Shown: positions 16,433 to 25,615 of the stretch, piece by piece
Layout of the letters: each line of letters begins with the position of its first letter
Position numbering within the stretch: the stretch's first letter is position 1
From: an uncultured Formosa sp.
GTDB taxonomy: Bacteria > Bacteroidota > Bacteroidia > Flavobacteriales > Flavobacteriaceae
Assembly (NCBI GenBank): GCA_913052445.1
Contig: CAJXDP010000001.1
Coordinates: 123,791 to 187,790, forward strand
Length of the DNA: 64,000 nucleotides
Direction of reading: 5' to 3'
Notes under the pieces: generated by a model
Databases searched by the model: none
Seen by the model: the letters and a program-made list of their open reading frames with translations, nothing else
Told to the model about the DNA's origin: nothing
Translations under genes and position numbers: made by a program

Positions 16433-17332
16433 TTATCGTAATCCATTAATGTCATAGCTAGAAACAAAGTCCCAAACTAATTCAGATGTACTCTTACCTT
16501 CATAACTTGCGCTAAACCAAACATGCTCTCCTCCAATATATTTGTAATGCTCAACTGATACCGAGCTATCCCCTTCATCGTAACTATAATGTTCTATTGT
16601 CATTCCTCCACTAGTGTCACTACTTACATTTGGGTTTAAATTAGTATTATTAAAAGTAATCCAATGCTCTAAAGTGCTTTGAACAGAACCCCATTCACTG
16701 CTTCCAGTATAGGGTATTGTGTCATCTGAGGTTCCATGAAGATGTATTACAGGCATTGGGTGGCTTACAGGGCCTGCACAATCCAACATACTCCCTGAAA
16801 CAGAAGCCACTGCAGCAATTAAGTCACTTTTATAATTTGCTAGTCCATATGCCATCATACCTCCATTGGAGTATCCAACTGCATAAATTCTGTCCATATC
16901 AACATTATGTTGAAATGAAATCTCAACAATCATAGATTCAATAAAACCAAAATCATTAGCGGTGCTTTTATTGTCTCCACCATTCGGGCAAGGATTCCAA
17001 TGTGGTGCTCCGTCTAAGCAACTTCCTTGAGGATATACTAGGATAAACACTTCAGTTTCTGCTAATGCTCGCATGTCAGCATTGTTCATATAATTTTCAG
17101 CTGAATCTCCAAATCCATGAAAATTAAAAATTATAGGAATATTTGCATCTCCGTCATAAGAAGTTGGTACATAAAGAATGTATTCTCTTAATTCTCCATC
17201 AATTTCTATGGTTTCGGCATTTGCACCACCATACATACACGACTCTGAAAAACTTTTCCCAGAATCTTCATTACATCCAATGTTTATTATGCCTAAGTAG
17301 AGGATTAGTATTAAATTTAATATATTTTTCAT
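16433..17332 (-). CDS. LpqC/PHB-depolymerase-like esterase, lipoprotein
   Basis: This is a serine hydrolase of the alpha/beta fold. Starting at the inner ATG (MKNILNLILILYLGIINIGC) it has a lipoprotein signal with the cysteine at residue 20; the track start nine residues earlier dilutes this. The oxyanion loop HGFGDSAENY, nucleophile elbow GYSNGGMMAY, acid HGTSDDTIPY and base GGEHVW are all present, so the enzyme should be active. The family includes polyhydroxybutyrate depolymerases and feruloyl esterases. It is anchored to a membrane and probably acts in the periplasm or on the surface. It is transcribed from its own promoter just behind secA. Confidence 0.82.
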   Translation of the reverse strand: MKNILNLILILYLGIINIGCNEDSGKSFSESCMYGGANAETIEIDGELREYILYVPTSYDGDANIPIIFNFHGFGDSAENYMNNADMRALAETEVFILVYPQGSCLDGAPHWNPCPNGGDNKSTANDFGFIESMIVEISFQHNVDMDRIYAVGYSNGGMMAYGLANYKSDLIAAVASVSGSMLDCAGPVSHPMPVIHLHGTSDDTIPYTGSSEWGSVQSTLEHWITFNNTNLNPNVSSDTSGGMTIEHYSYDEGDSSVSVEHYKYIGGEHVWFSASYEGKSTSELVWDFVSSYDINGLR

Positions 17333-17496
17333 TTTGAATTTATTTAATAAATACATCTTAAAATTAATAAAAATTATCCTTGATAAATTATAAAAAAAAG
17401 TTAAGGTTTGGTTAGGGCGTTCTGAATAATTCTGCGGCAGGAGATTTAATAGTGTAAAAAAGCTAATTTAAAGATGGATTTTTTTTAAATCTTTCA

Positions 17497-17524
17497 CAAA
17501 GCTAGTTATAGATTAATTAACCAA
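17497..17524 (-). promoter_or_regulatory. Promoter of the lipoprotein esterase gene, overlapping the secA stop codon
   Basis: On the minus strand TTG, 17 bases, then TAGCTTTG match the Bacteroidota consensus in both boxes. The element overlaps the end of secA, so the esterase gene can be expressed independently. The predicted leader is about 150 bases and AT-rich, with no hairpin I can support. Confidence 0.6.
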
Positions 17525-20500
17525 TACCCATTCGCCCTTGGCTATAAGAGGTTCAGCTTGTTTGTATTTGACAGTTTTATTTTCACCGCTCATCACATGC
17601 TTAATTGTAACACGATCATTACGTCCAATTTTTGGTTGGTCTCTAACAATCGTTTCAACTATTTGTTGGGATCCTTGTGTGTTTCCAGCCGCCCTAGATT
17701 GTGCTGATCGCTCATCTAAATTGGGAATATTTTCTTTAGAGGTTTGTGTCTTTTCTCGACGACGCGATTTTGCTTCCTGAATGGTATTGGCAGTTTCCTG
17801 CGGAATCTCACCTTTAAACAGAAATGAAATAACCTCTTTATTTACTTGGTCAATCATTGATTTAAACAGCTCAAACGATTCAAATTTATAAATAAGTAAG
17901 GGGTCTTTTTGTTCATGAACAGCCAGCTGAACCGATTGCTTTAGTTCGTCCATTTTTCTTAAATGGGTTTTCCAAGCATCATCAATAATCGCTAAGGATA
18001 TGTTTTTCTCAAAATCGGTTACTAGTTGCTTACCATTTGTTTGGTAGGCTTTTTCTAGATCTGTTACCACTTGAAGTGACTTCACACCATCTGTAAAAGG
18101 TACAACAATACGTTTAAACTTATCCCGCTGGGTCTCATATACATTTTGAATCACAGGAAAAGCCAATTCGGCATTACGCTTCATTTTTGTTATATAGTGT
18201 TGGAACGCAGTTTTGTATACTTTTCCAGCAATTTCAAGGGGAGTCATTTCAGAAAATTCATCTGAAGAAATTGGAGAACTCATGGAAAAATAACGGATCA
18301 ATTCAAATTCAAAGTTTTTAAAGTCGTTATTATCCTTGTTGTCCTCCGATATTATTTCAGACGTATCATATATCATATTTGCTAAATCTACACGCAGACG
18401 CTCTCCGAAAAGGGCATTATAGCGACGTTTGTAAACCACTTCACGCTGTGAGTTCATGACATCATCATATTCTAACAAACGCTTTCTTACACCAAATTGA
18501 TTTTCTTCTACTTTTTTCTGGGCGCGTTCAATGGATTTTGAGATCATTGAGTGTTGAATCACTTCCCCTTCTTCAAGACCCATACGATCCATCATTTTGG
18601 CAATTCTTTCACTTCCAAACAAACGCATCAAATTATCTTCTAAGGATACGTAAAACTGTGAGCTTCCTGGATCTCCTTGACGTCCTGCACGTCCACGTAA
18701 TTGTCTGTCTACTCGACGAGAGTCATGACGTTCCGTTCCAACTATGGCCAAACCACCAGCTGCTTTGACTGCATCAGATAATTTAATGTCAGTTCCACGC
18801 CCAGCCATGTTTGTGGCTATAGTGACTTGTCCTGGTTGTCCAGCTTCCGCCACAATATCGGCTTCCTTTTTGTGAAGTTTTGCATTTAGGACATTATGAG
18901 GAATTTTTCGGATACTCAACATTTTTCCTAACAGTTCACTAATTTCTACATTGGTTGTTCCTATTAGCACCGGACGCCCTGACTCAGATAAATTAGTCAC
19001 TTCGTCAATAACGGCATTATATTTTTCTCGCTTGGTTTTATATACCAAATCTTCGCGGTCATCTCTAGCAATTGGGCGGTTTGTAGGAATTTCTACAACA
19101 TCTAATTTATAAATCTCCCAAAATTCACCTGCTTCCGTTACTGCCGTTCCTGTCATACCAGAGAGCTTGCGGTACATTCTAAAGTAGTTCTGTAAAGTTA
19201 CTGTTGCAAACGTTTGTGTGGCCGCTTCAATTTTAACATTTTCTTTGGCTTCAATCGCTTGGTGAAGTCCATCACTGTAACGACGGCCGTCCATGATACG
19301 TCCAGTTTGCTCATCGACGATCATTACTTTATTTTCCATCACCACATATTGAATATCTTTTTCAAATAAGGCATAGGCCTTTAATAGTTGGTTTAAGGTG
19401 TGAATGCGTTCTGATTTAACGCCAAATTCTCTAAATAATTCTTCTTTAAGTTCGGCTTCTTTTTTGGTAGTAAGATTTTGATTTTCAATCTTAGAAATTT
19501 CCATACCTATTTCTGGCATTACAAAAAAATCGGGATTATCTTTTCCAGACAGGTATTCGACACCTTTATCAGAAAGTTCTATCTGATTGTTTTTCTCATC
19601 GATTACATAATAGAGTTCTTCATCTACTTTAGGCATTTCTCTATTATTATCCTGCATGTAAAAATTTTCAGTTTTTTGAAGGAGTTGTTTGATTCCTTCT
19701 TCACTTAAAAATTTAATCAGTGCTTTGTTTTTTGGAATACCTCTAAAGACTCGTAATAATTGAAAGCCACCTTCTTTGGTATCTCCAGAAGCAATCATTT
19801 TTTTAGCCTCTGCCAATACACCGGTAAGATATTTACGCTGAATGCCAACAATGTTTTCTACTTTTGGTTTCAATTCCATAAATTCATGACGGTCTCCCTG
19901 CGGAATGGGACCAGAGATGATTAATGGCGTTCTCGCATCATCAATTAAAACCGAATCAATTTCATCTACAATTGCATAGTGATGTGGTCGTTGTACCAAG
20001 TCTGTTGTCGCATGCGCCATGTTATCCCTTAGGTAGTCGAATCCAAATTCATTATTGGTTCCATAGGTAATATCAGCATTGTAAGCGTTTTTTCTTTCTT
20101 GTGAGTTTGGCTGGTGGTAATCGATACAATCAACACTCAGTCCGTGGAATTGAAAAATAGGTGCCATCCAAGCACTATCTCTTTTTGCTAAATAATCATT
20201 AACTGTTACCAAGTGAACTCCTTTTCCAGTTAAGGCATTTAAGTAAACAGGGAGTGTAGCCACCAATGTTTTTCCTTCTCCAGTATGCATCTCCGCAATT
20301 TTTCCTTGGTGCATAGCAACCCCACCAATCAGCTGAACATCGTAGTGTACCATATCCCAAGTAATTGGTTTCCCGGCAGCATCCCATGAGTTAGCCCAAA
20401 ATGCTTTTTCACCCTTTAAGGTGATGTAGTCTTTAGTTCCAGAGAGTTCTCTGTCATAGGAGCTTGCTGTAACCTCAATAGTTGTATTATTTACAAAACG

Positions 20501-20863
20501 TCGAGCTGTTTCTTTAATAACCGAAAACGCTTCTGGCAAAATAGTTTCTAAGACTTCCTGAGTTTTAGTATACACATCATCCTTAAGGCTATCGATTTCT
20601 TGATATATTTCCTCTTTTCTGTCAATGTCTTCTGAAGTATCTGCTTCTAAATATAACTCAGAAATAGAGTTTTCTAGCGTTTTGCAAGAGTCAGTAATAG
20701 TAGTTTTAAATCCTTGTGTTTTGGATCTTAAAGCGTCATTGCTAAGTTCTTGAGTTGCGGCTTCAAATGTTTTTATTTTATTGACGATAGGCATGAGCGC
20801 CTTAACGTCTTGTTTGGATTTATCTCCAACGAATACTTTTAGTACCGAATTCAGTAAACTCAT
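17513..20863 (-). CDS. secA: Preprotein translocase ATPase SecA
   Basis: SecA drives unfolded preproteins through the SecYEG channel. At 1116 residues it has the long Bacteroidota form with extra insertions. Walker A is MHTGEGKTLVATLP near 190, the DEAD-like box is DEIDSVLIDDARTPLIISG near 300, and helicase motif VI appears as RQLRGRAGRQGDPG near 720. The opening MSLLNSVLKVFVGDKSKQDVK and the closing KYKQAEPLIAKGEWVLVN are typical of the phylum; the C-terminal zinc-binding SecB motif is absent. It has its own promoter box. Confidence 0.98.
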   Translation of the reverse strand: MSLLNSVLKVFVGDKSKQDVKALMPIVNKIKTFEAATQELSNDALRSKTQGFKTTITDSCKTLENSISELYLEADTSEDIDRKEEIYQEIDSLKDDVYTKTQEVLETILPEAFSVIKETARRFVNNTTIEVTASSYDRELSGTKDYITLKGEKAFWANSWDAAGKPITWDMVHYDVQLIGGVAMHQGKIAEMHTGEGKTLVATLPVYLNALTGKGVHLVTVNDYLAKRDSAWMAPIFQFHGLSVDCIDYHQPNSQERKNAYNADITYGTNNEFGFDYLRDNMAHATTDLVQRPHHYAIVDEIDSVLIDDARTPLIISGPIPQGDRHEFMELKPKVENIVGIQRKYLTGVLAEAKKMIASGDTKEGGFQLLRVFRGIPKNKALIKFLSEEGIKQLLQKTENFYMQDNNREMPKVDEELYYVIDEKNNQIELSDKGVEYLSGKDNPDFFVMPEIGMEISKIENQNLTTKKEAELKEELFREFGVKSERIHTLNQLLKAYALFEKDIQYVVMENKVMIVDEQTGRIMDGRRYSDGLHQAIEAKENVKIEAATQTFATVTLQNYFRMYRKLSGMTGTAVTEAGEFWEIYKLDVVEIPTNRPIARDDREDLVYKTKREKYNAVIDEVTNLSESGRPVLIGTTNVEISELLGKMLSIRKIPHNVLNAKLHKKEADIVAEAGQPGQVTIATNMAGRGTDIKLSDAVKAAGGLAIVGTERHDSRRVDRQLRGRAGRQGDPGSSQFYVSLEDNLMRLFGSERIAKMMDRMGLEEGEVIQHSMISKSIERAQKKVEENQFGVRKRLLEYDDVMNSQREVVYKRRYNALFGERLRVDLANMIYDTSEIISEDNKDNNDFKNFEFELIRYFSMSSPISSDEFSEMTPLEIAGKVYKTAFQHYITKMKRNAELAFPVIQNVYETQRDKFKRIVVPFTDGVKSLQVVTDLEKAYQTNGKQLVTDFEKNISLAIIDDAWKTHLRKMDELKQSVQLAVHEQKDPLLIYKFESFELFKSMIDQVNKEVISFLFKGEIPQETANTIQEAKSRRREKTQTSKENIPNLDERSAQSRAAGNTQGSQQIVETIVRDQPKIGRNDRVTIKHVMSGENKTVKYKQAEPLIAKGEWVLVN

Positions 20864-20904
20864 TTTAGGGTTTTATTTTAATGATCTTTAAATGTATAGA
20901 CAGC

Positions 20905-20912
20905 CAAAGATA
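20905..20912 (-). promoter_or_regulatory. Promoter -7 box of secA
   Basis: TATCTTTG on the minus strand matches TAnnTTTG and lies 41 bases before the secA start. No TTG is found at the usual distance upstream. Confidence 0.45.
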
Positions 20913-20944
20913 CAGTTTGTTGTTATTTTCTTTGTGAAATAAAG

Positions 20945-20976
20945 CAAAAAAAAAGTCTCAAATGAGACTTTTTTAA
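20945..20976. terminator. Bidirectional-looking terminator between the DUF2795 gene and secA
   Basis: The stem AAAAGTCTCA / TGAGACTTTT with an AA loop is flanked by A and T runs. It lies just after the stop codon of the DUF2795 gene in the minus direction and before the secA promoter, so it isolates secA transcription. Confidence 0.8.
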
Positions 20977-20992
20977 AATAATTTTTGAATTT

Positions 20993-21214
20993 TTAATATT
21001 CATCTTCATTCCAAAGATAATCTTCGTCTGAAGGATAGTCAGGCCAAATTTCCTGTATGGAGTCGTATGAGTCTCCTTCATCTTCAATTGCTTGAAGGTT
21101 TTCTACTACCTCTAATGGGGCACCTGTTCTTATAGAGTAATCTATTAATTCGTCTTTAGTAGCCGGCCAAGGGGCGTCACTAAGGAAAGATGCGAGTTCT
21201 AACGTCCAATACAT
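20993..21214 (-). CDS. DUF2795 domain-containing protein
   Basis: The 73-residue protein opens MYWTLELASFLSDAPWPATKDELIDYSIRTGAPLEVVENLQAI, the conserved DUF2795 fold, and ends in an acidic tail (DYPSDEDYLWNEDEY). The family is small and helical and its function is unknown. Its position directly upstream of secA is one I recall from other Flavobacteriaceae, but a terminator lies between them here. It has its own TAnnTTTG box. Confidence 0.9.
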   Translation of the reverse strand: MYWTLELASFLSDAPWPATKDELIDYSIRTGAPLEVVENLQAIEDEGDSYDSIQEIWPDYPSDEDYLWNEDEY

Positions 21215-21236
21215 TTTTTAAACTATTTAATTTCTG

Positions 21237-21244
21237 CAAAAATA
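21237..21244 (-). promoter_or_regulatory. Promoter -7 box of the DUF2795 gene
   Basis: TATTTTTG on the minus strand matches TAnnTTTG and lies 22 bases before the ATG at 21214. Confidence 0.4.
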
Positions 21245-21365
21245 ATTTTTTAGTTGAAAAATTCTAGTAAAAAAGCATTTATTTCGTCAATAATTTTATG
21301 AACGTTGTTAATTACGTCGTAAATTAAAATTTTTCACTCAGTAATTTGTAGAGTTTTATTTTTAA

Positions 21366-21938
21366 TTAGAAAGTTTTATTAGGGATCCATTTTATTTCTT
21401 CCGCACACAATTCTTTGGACAATTTCCGTGCCAGCACGAACAAGAAGTCAGATAGCCGATTTAAATAGATTAGAACTTCTGTCGAAACTGGCTGCTCAGA
21501 ATGGAGTTTTGTAGTGTTTCTCTCTGCACGACGACAAATACTTCTCGCTATGTGACAGTATGACACCGTTGTGTGACCGCCTGGCAATATAAAGTGGGTC
21601 AGTGTAGGTAAGGCCGCATTCATTGTATCTATAGTAGTTTCTAAAAAAGTAGTAGCTTCCGGTTTAATACTTGGGTTTTGAAAACGTTTCCCTTTAGAGC
21701 TTTGCTCAAGTGCAGGGTCCATAGCTAGGATTGCACCAATTGTAAATAGCTGTTCTTGTATATTAATCAGTCCTGATTTAGAGTCACTTGAAATTTCTTG
21801 ATCACGTATAAGACCCAAGTATGAGTTGAGTTCATCAACAGTTCCATAGCATTCGATTCTTAAATCGTGCTTTGGCAAACGGCTACCTCCAATAAGCCCC
21901 GTAGTACCGTTATCTCCTGTTTTTGTATAAATCTTCAT
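21366..21938 (-). CDS. Cob(I)alamin adenosyltransferase, PduO type
   Basis: The enzyme makes adenosylcobalamin from cob(I)alamin and ATP. The N-terminal TKTGDNGTTGLIGGSRLPKHDLRIECYGTVDELNSYLG holds the ATP-binding P-loop-like motif and the conserved GTVDELNS. The C-terminal region CRRAERNTTKL and LIYLNRLSDFLFVLAR completes the five-helix bundle signature. The 190-residue length is normal. It is probably the cofactor source for the mutase served by MeaB. It is the last gene of a minus-strand run starting at the PorQ-like gene. Confidence 0.94.
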   Translation of the reverse strand: MKIYTKTGDNGTTGLIGGSRLPKHDLRIECYGTVDELNSYLGLIRDQEISSDSKSGLINIQEQLFTIGAILAMDPALEQSSKGKRFQNPSIKPEATTFLETTIDTMNAALPTLTHFILPGGHTTVSYCHIARSICRRAERNTTKLHSEQPVSTEVLIYLNRLSDFLFVLARKLSKELCAEEIKWIPNKTF

Positions 21939-21989
21939 TAGCTATTTTCTGCTCTAAAGTTAAAAGTAATATTATAAAACAGCAAAGTA

Positions 21990-22550
21990 TTAGAGCCTTA
22001 TTGTGAAATGTTCTTTGGGCTGTTCTGTTCTAAAAAATAATAAGCCCCAGTAAAAAGTATCTATAGAGACTGTAACGTCAGCGGATGATTTGAGCTGATT
22101 CCAGTTATCATAAAGGGCTTTACTTTTTCGTATTGAAGGAATTAAAACAAACGAATCGCGATGACATACTTTAAATAAGTCTAGAAGTTTGTAGTTGTTC
22201 ACTAGATTCATATCCACGTAAATAAGGCTAGGATTTTCAAAAATTAAACTTGAGAGATCCATTAGTTTCTCTATTGTATTGAATTTTTCACCATCAACAT
22301 GTAAACTTAAAGCACGTTCAAAAACAAGTGGGATAGAGGCAGCTAGGTAGCAGTGGTTATATTTTAAATACAGCCCCAAGCGTGCTAAAAATTGACTCTT
22401 TGAATCGTTTTTTGGAAATTGCTGAAATGCTCCGTTTGCACATCGGTTGTAAAAGCATTTTGTAATTAAATCATAAACAAAAGGGGAGTGGACTCCATGT
22501 TCATTTTTGGAATGCCACAAAAACCTAAAATATAAAAGCAGTTGATTCAA
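21990..22550 (-). CDS. Degenerate class I methyltransferase-like protein
   Basis: The 186-residue protein has the ends of a Flavobacteriaceae SAM-methyltransferase-like family: the start LLLYFRFLWHSKNEHGVHSPFVYDLITKCF and the finish SADVTVSIDTFYWGLLFFRTEQPKEHFTIRL. The middle lacks the glycine-rich SAM-binding motif I that normally follows, and the protein is shorter than I recall for the family (about 240 residues). It probably cannot bind SAM and may be a structural or regulatory relic. Its TTG start overlaps the stop codon of the ABC-F gene by four bases, which implies translational coupling. Confidence 0.7.
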   Translation of the reverse strand: MNQLLLYFRFLWHSKNEHGVHSPFVYDLITKCFYNRCANGAFQQFPKNDSKSQFLARLGLYLKYNHCYLAASIPLVFERALSLHVDGEKFNTIEKLMDLSSLIFENPSLIYVDMNLVNNYKLLDLFKVCHRDSFVLIPSIRKSKALYDNWNQLKSSADVTVSIDTFYWGLLFFRTEQPKEHFTIRL

Positions 22551-24409
22551 TTCAGTTTTTCATTTAATTCTAACCATCTTAGCTCTTTATCTTCAATGAC
22601 TTGAAGCACCTTTTTTAAATTAGCGGAAAGCATTTCTATGGTGTCTATGCTAATGTCTTCTACCAAAAATTGAGACTCGAGTTCCTTTTTGTCAAACTCA
22701 AGCGATTTCAACTTGCTCTCAAGGTTCTTTAGCTCCTTATGCTCATTAAAACTTAGTTTGGTTTGCGATTGCTTTGGAGTGATTTTTTTATTAGTAGTGG
22801 CTAGTTTTTTTGGTTCTGAAGATACAGAAGTACTGTCTTCATAGGTTCTAAAATCTGAGTAATTTCCTGGGAAATCCTCCACCATGCCTTCGCCTCGAAA
22901 TACAAATAAATGATCCACAATCTTATCCATGAAATAACGGTCATGCGAAACAACAAGCAAGCAACCAGGGAAATCAAGTAAAAAGTTTTCTAAAACGTTA
23001 AGCGTCACAATATCTAAATCATTTGTGGGCTCATCGAGTATTAAGAAATTCGGGTTTTGTATTAAAACCGTACATAAGTAAAGACGTTTACGTTCACCAC
23101 CACTTAGTTTTTCAACAAAATCATATTGCTTTTTACGACTAAATAAAAAACGCTCCAATAATTGTTGGGCGCTAATCTGCTTGCCTTTCATTAGTGGGAT
23201 ATAGTCGCCGTAGTCCCTTACTACATCAATCACTTTTTGCATCGGTTTTGCTTTGATGCCGTCTTGTGTGTAATAACCAAACTTAATGGTTTCGCCTTGA
23301 ATAATTTTACCGCTATCGGGTTGAAGACCTCCAGTAATCATATTAAGAAAAGTTGATTTTCCAGTTCCATTCTTACCAATGATTCCAATGCGTTCTCCTC
23401 TTTGAAATACGTATTCGAATTTATCTAAAATTAATTTTTCGTCAAAGGCCTTGGAGACCTTGTAGATTTCCAAGATTTTACTTCCCAAACGCTCCATGTT
23501 AATCTCTAGTTGAATTTCATGGTCGTTTCGACGTTTGCTTGCTCGTTCTTTTATTTCATAAAAATCATCAATTCTTGACTTCGATTTGGTAGTTCGTGCT
23601 TTTGGTTGTCGACGCATCCATCCAAGTTCTTTTTTAAATAACTGCTTGGACTTGTTTGTTTCGATCGCTTCGCGCTCAATGCGTTCTTCCTTTTTCTCTA
23701 AGTAATAGGAGTAATTCCCCTTGTAATTGTAAATGCATCCTTCGTCTAATTCGATAATTTCGGAGCAGACTCGTTCCAAGAAATACCGGTCATGAGTCAC
23801 CATAAAAAGTGTGATATTTTCTTTTGCAAAAAAAGCTTCTAACCATTCAATCATTTCTAAATCTAAGTGGTTGGTAGGCTCATCTAAAATTAATAAATCT
23901 GGCTTGCTTAATAGCGTATTTGCCAGCGCCAAACGCTTTTGTTGCCCTCCAGACAGTTCACTTACCTTTTGATCTAAATCAACAAGTTTTAATTTAAAAA
24001 GTATTTGAGTGTATTGTGTTTCAAAGTCCCAAGCTTGGTAGCGCTCCATATCGTCAAAAGCGGTTTGATACAGCTTGCTATCTTCGGGGTTTTCAAGCGC
24101 TTGGTGATAGGTCTTAATAACGTTTAAAATCGGGTTGTCGGACTTTAAAATCGTTTCCTCCACGTTAAGAGACTGATCCAAAACAGGTTCTTGAGATAGG
24201 AACGTGGTTCTTAGGTCTTTCCGATAAATAATCTGTCCTGAGTCGGGAGTGTCTTTTCCAGAAAGGATATTTAAAATGGTTGTTTTTCCAGTTCCGTTTT
24301 TGGCGACAAATGCTATTTTTTGGTCTTTATGAATACTAAAAGAAAGGTTTTCAAAAAGACTGAGTTCGCCGTATGACTTCGATATATTTTCAACGTTGAG
24401 GTAATTCAA
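22547..24409 (-). CDS. ABC-F family ATPase (Uup-like)
   Basis: The 620-residue cytosolic protein has two ABC domains in tandem and no membrane segments. The first domain shows Walker A GTGKTTILN near 39 and signature LSGGQQKRL; the second shows GTGKSTFLN near 348 and LSGGERKRL. Both Walker B motifs read LLILDEPTNHLD or FLILDEPTNDLD. A charged coiled coil closes the protein, as in Uup. ABC-F proteins act on ribosomes, resolving stalls or protecting from antibiotics. The linker region ERIEREAIETNKSKQLFKKELGWMRRQPKARTTK is typical. The start codon in the track is TTG. Confidence 0.93.
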   Translation of the reverse strand: MNYLNVENISKSYGELSLFENLSFSIHKDQKIAFVAKNGTGKTTILNILSGKDTPDSGQIIYRKDLRTTFLSQEPVLDQSLNVEETILKSDNPILNVIKTYHQALENPEDSKLYQTAFDDMERYQAWDFETQYTQILFKLKLVDLDQKVSELSGGQQKRLALANTLLSKPDLLILDEPTNHLDLEMIEWLEAFFAKENITLFMVTHDRYFLERVCSEIIELDEGCIYNYKGNYSYYLEKKEERIEREAIETNKSKQLFKKELGWMRRQPKARTTKSKSRIDDFYEIKERASKRRNDHEIQLEINMERLGSKILEIYKVSKAFDEKLILDKFEYVFQRGERIGIIGKNGTGKSTFLNMITGGLQPDSGKIIQGETIKFGYYTQDGIKAKPMQKVIDVVRDYGDYIPLMKGKQISAQQLLERFLFSRKKQYDFVEKLSGGERKRLYLCTVLIQNPNFLILDEPTNDLDIVTLNVLENFLLDFPGCLLVVSHDRYFMDKIVDHLFVFRGEGMVEDFPGNYSDFRTYEDSTSVSSEPKKLATTNKKITPKQSQTKLSFNEHKELKNLESKLKSLEFDKKELESQFLVEDISIDTIEMLSANLKKVLQVIEDKELRWLELNEKLN

Positions 24410-24436
24410 AATTTTGTTTTTGCAAATAAAGGTTAA

Positions 24437-25615
24437 TTATACACGAATTGCCTTGTTGAAATGACGAATTAAAAATAAATATCGTACTCCAATAGCAATT
24501 AGAATAGGGATCAAGCCAATCGCAAAGGATTGAACACCGGTCATCCAATGCAGTAACATCAGAGATAAAAGGATGGTTAGAAATACGATGTATTTAATGC
24601 CTCGATTGTTTAGGCGTGTTTTTAAAATAGAAGGAATAAAAAGAAGATTTGCGGCAAATGCCCATAACAAATTATAGTTGTTCGCTGTTGCCGTATGATC
24701 TGTGGCAAACCATAACATCAGAATAACAAGTCCTATAATCCCTGTAGTGGCAAATAAAATTACATCTAACCATTTACTTCGTTTATTGTTCTTGTTGTCT
24801 TTAAAGGTTACAAAAAGCATAATAAATGCGACTAATGATAAAATGACAATAGGGCTGCCAAATCCTTCAGAAGTTTTAACAAAAGTAGTAGGTGTCAGAA
24901 TTTTTAATTTTTTAACAAGCTTTAACTCTTTTGATTCCACTTGAGCATTTTCAAGAAGCAGGTAAAGGTATTTTGGTAAAAAGAGATGTTCCTTTACACT
25001 TGCTAACTGGTCAATTTTTGATCCTAAGGCTACATCAATCCCTAGGCTTCCCCAAGAGTTTTGATTTAAGTCTGAACGGATTAAGTTTCTAAACGTTTGT
25101 TGCTTGAAACTGCTAGGTGGGTTGTAGGAAATTTGTTCTCCTAAAACGGTCTCAATAGCATCTGTGATTTTATTCGCACAATTGTTGTAGAAAAAATCAT
25201 AAGGATACGCTTGGTTTTCAGGCTTGTTATTTTCTCTTAAAAAGTAATAAAAGGCCGTTTTCTGTTCGATGCTTAAGTTCAGCTGTTGCTCTTGAACACT
25301 TCTGTTTTGGTATTCGTAAAACGATAAAAAGTCATCAAAGGCAGTGCGTCCAAGCATATAATCAAGTTTACCTTGAGCAAAATTCAAATAAAATCCTTCA
25401 GCTTCAAAGTTATATCGTCCGTAATCAAACACCACATCGAAGTTATATAATGGGTCTTTGACTCGAACGGCACTGTGTCCAAATGAATCGTTTAACAAAT
25501 GCCCAGGTCCAATAGTTAAAACACTAATTTCTGAAGCGTCTGTTAGCTGAATCTGCGCGCTCGAGGACAGCGAAAGCAGTAAAATGAGTAGAGTAGTTAC
25601 GTTTTTTAATATCAT
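24437..25615 (-). CDS. DUF4105 (Lnb N-terminal domain) membrane protein
   Basis: A signal peptide precedes a periplasmic domain and then about five membrane segments from residue 255 to the end. The domain contains GPGHLLNDSFGHSAVRVKDPLYNFDVVFDYGRYNF with the conserved histidine, and YDFFYNNCANKITDAIE with the conserved cysteine, a Cys-His arrangement as in papain-like folds. DUF4105 has been linked to lipoprotein N-acyltransferase (Lnb) in Bacteroides. The assignment to that activity here is by family only. It overlaps the stop of the PorQ-like gene by one base, so the two are coupled. Confidence 0.85.
   Translation of the reverse strand: MILKNVTTLLILLLSLSSSAQIQLTDASEISVLTIGPGHLLNDSFGHSAVRVKDPLYNFDVVFDYGRYNFEAEGFYLNFAQGKLDYMLGRTAFDDFLSFYEYQNRSVQEQQLNLSIEQKTAFYYFLRENNKPENQAYPYDFFYNNCANKITDAIETVLGEQISYNPPSSFKQQTFRNLIRSDLNQNSWGSLGIDVALGSKIDQLASVKEHLFLPKYLYLLLENAQVESKELKLVKKLKILTPTTFVKTSEGFGSPIVILSLVAFIMLFVTFKDNKNNKRSKWLDVILFATTGIIGLVILMLWFATDHTATANNYNLLWAFAANLLFIPSILKTRLNNRGIKYIVFLTILLSLMLLHWMTGVQSFAIGLIPILIAIGVRYLFLIRHFNKAIRV

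Noticed and set aside
20199-20387. Minus-strand ORF MGCCRETNYLGYG with several cysteines
   Set aside because: It lies wholly inside secA in another frame and has no family resemblance.
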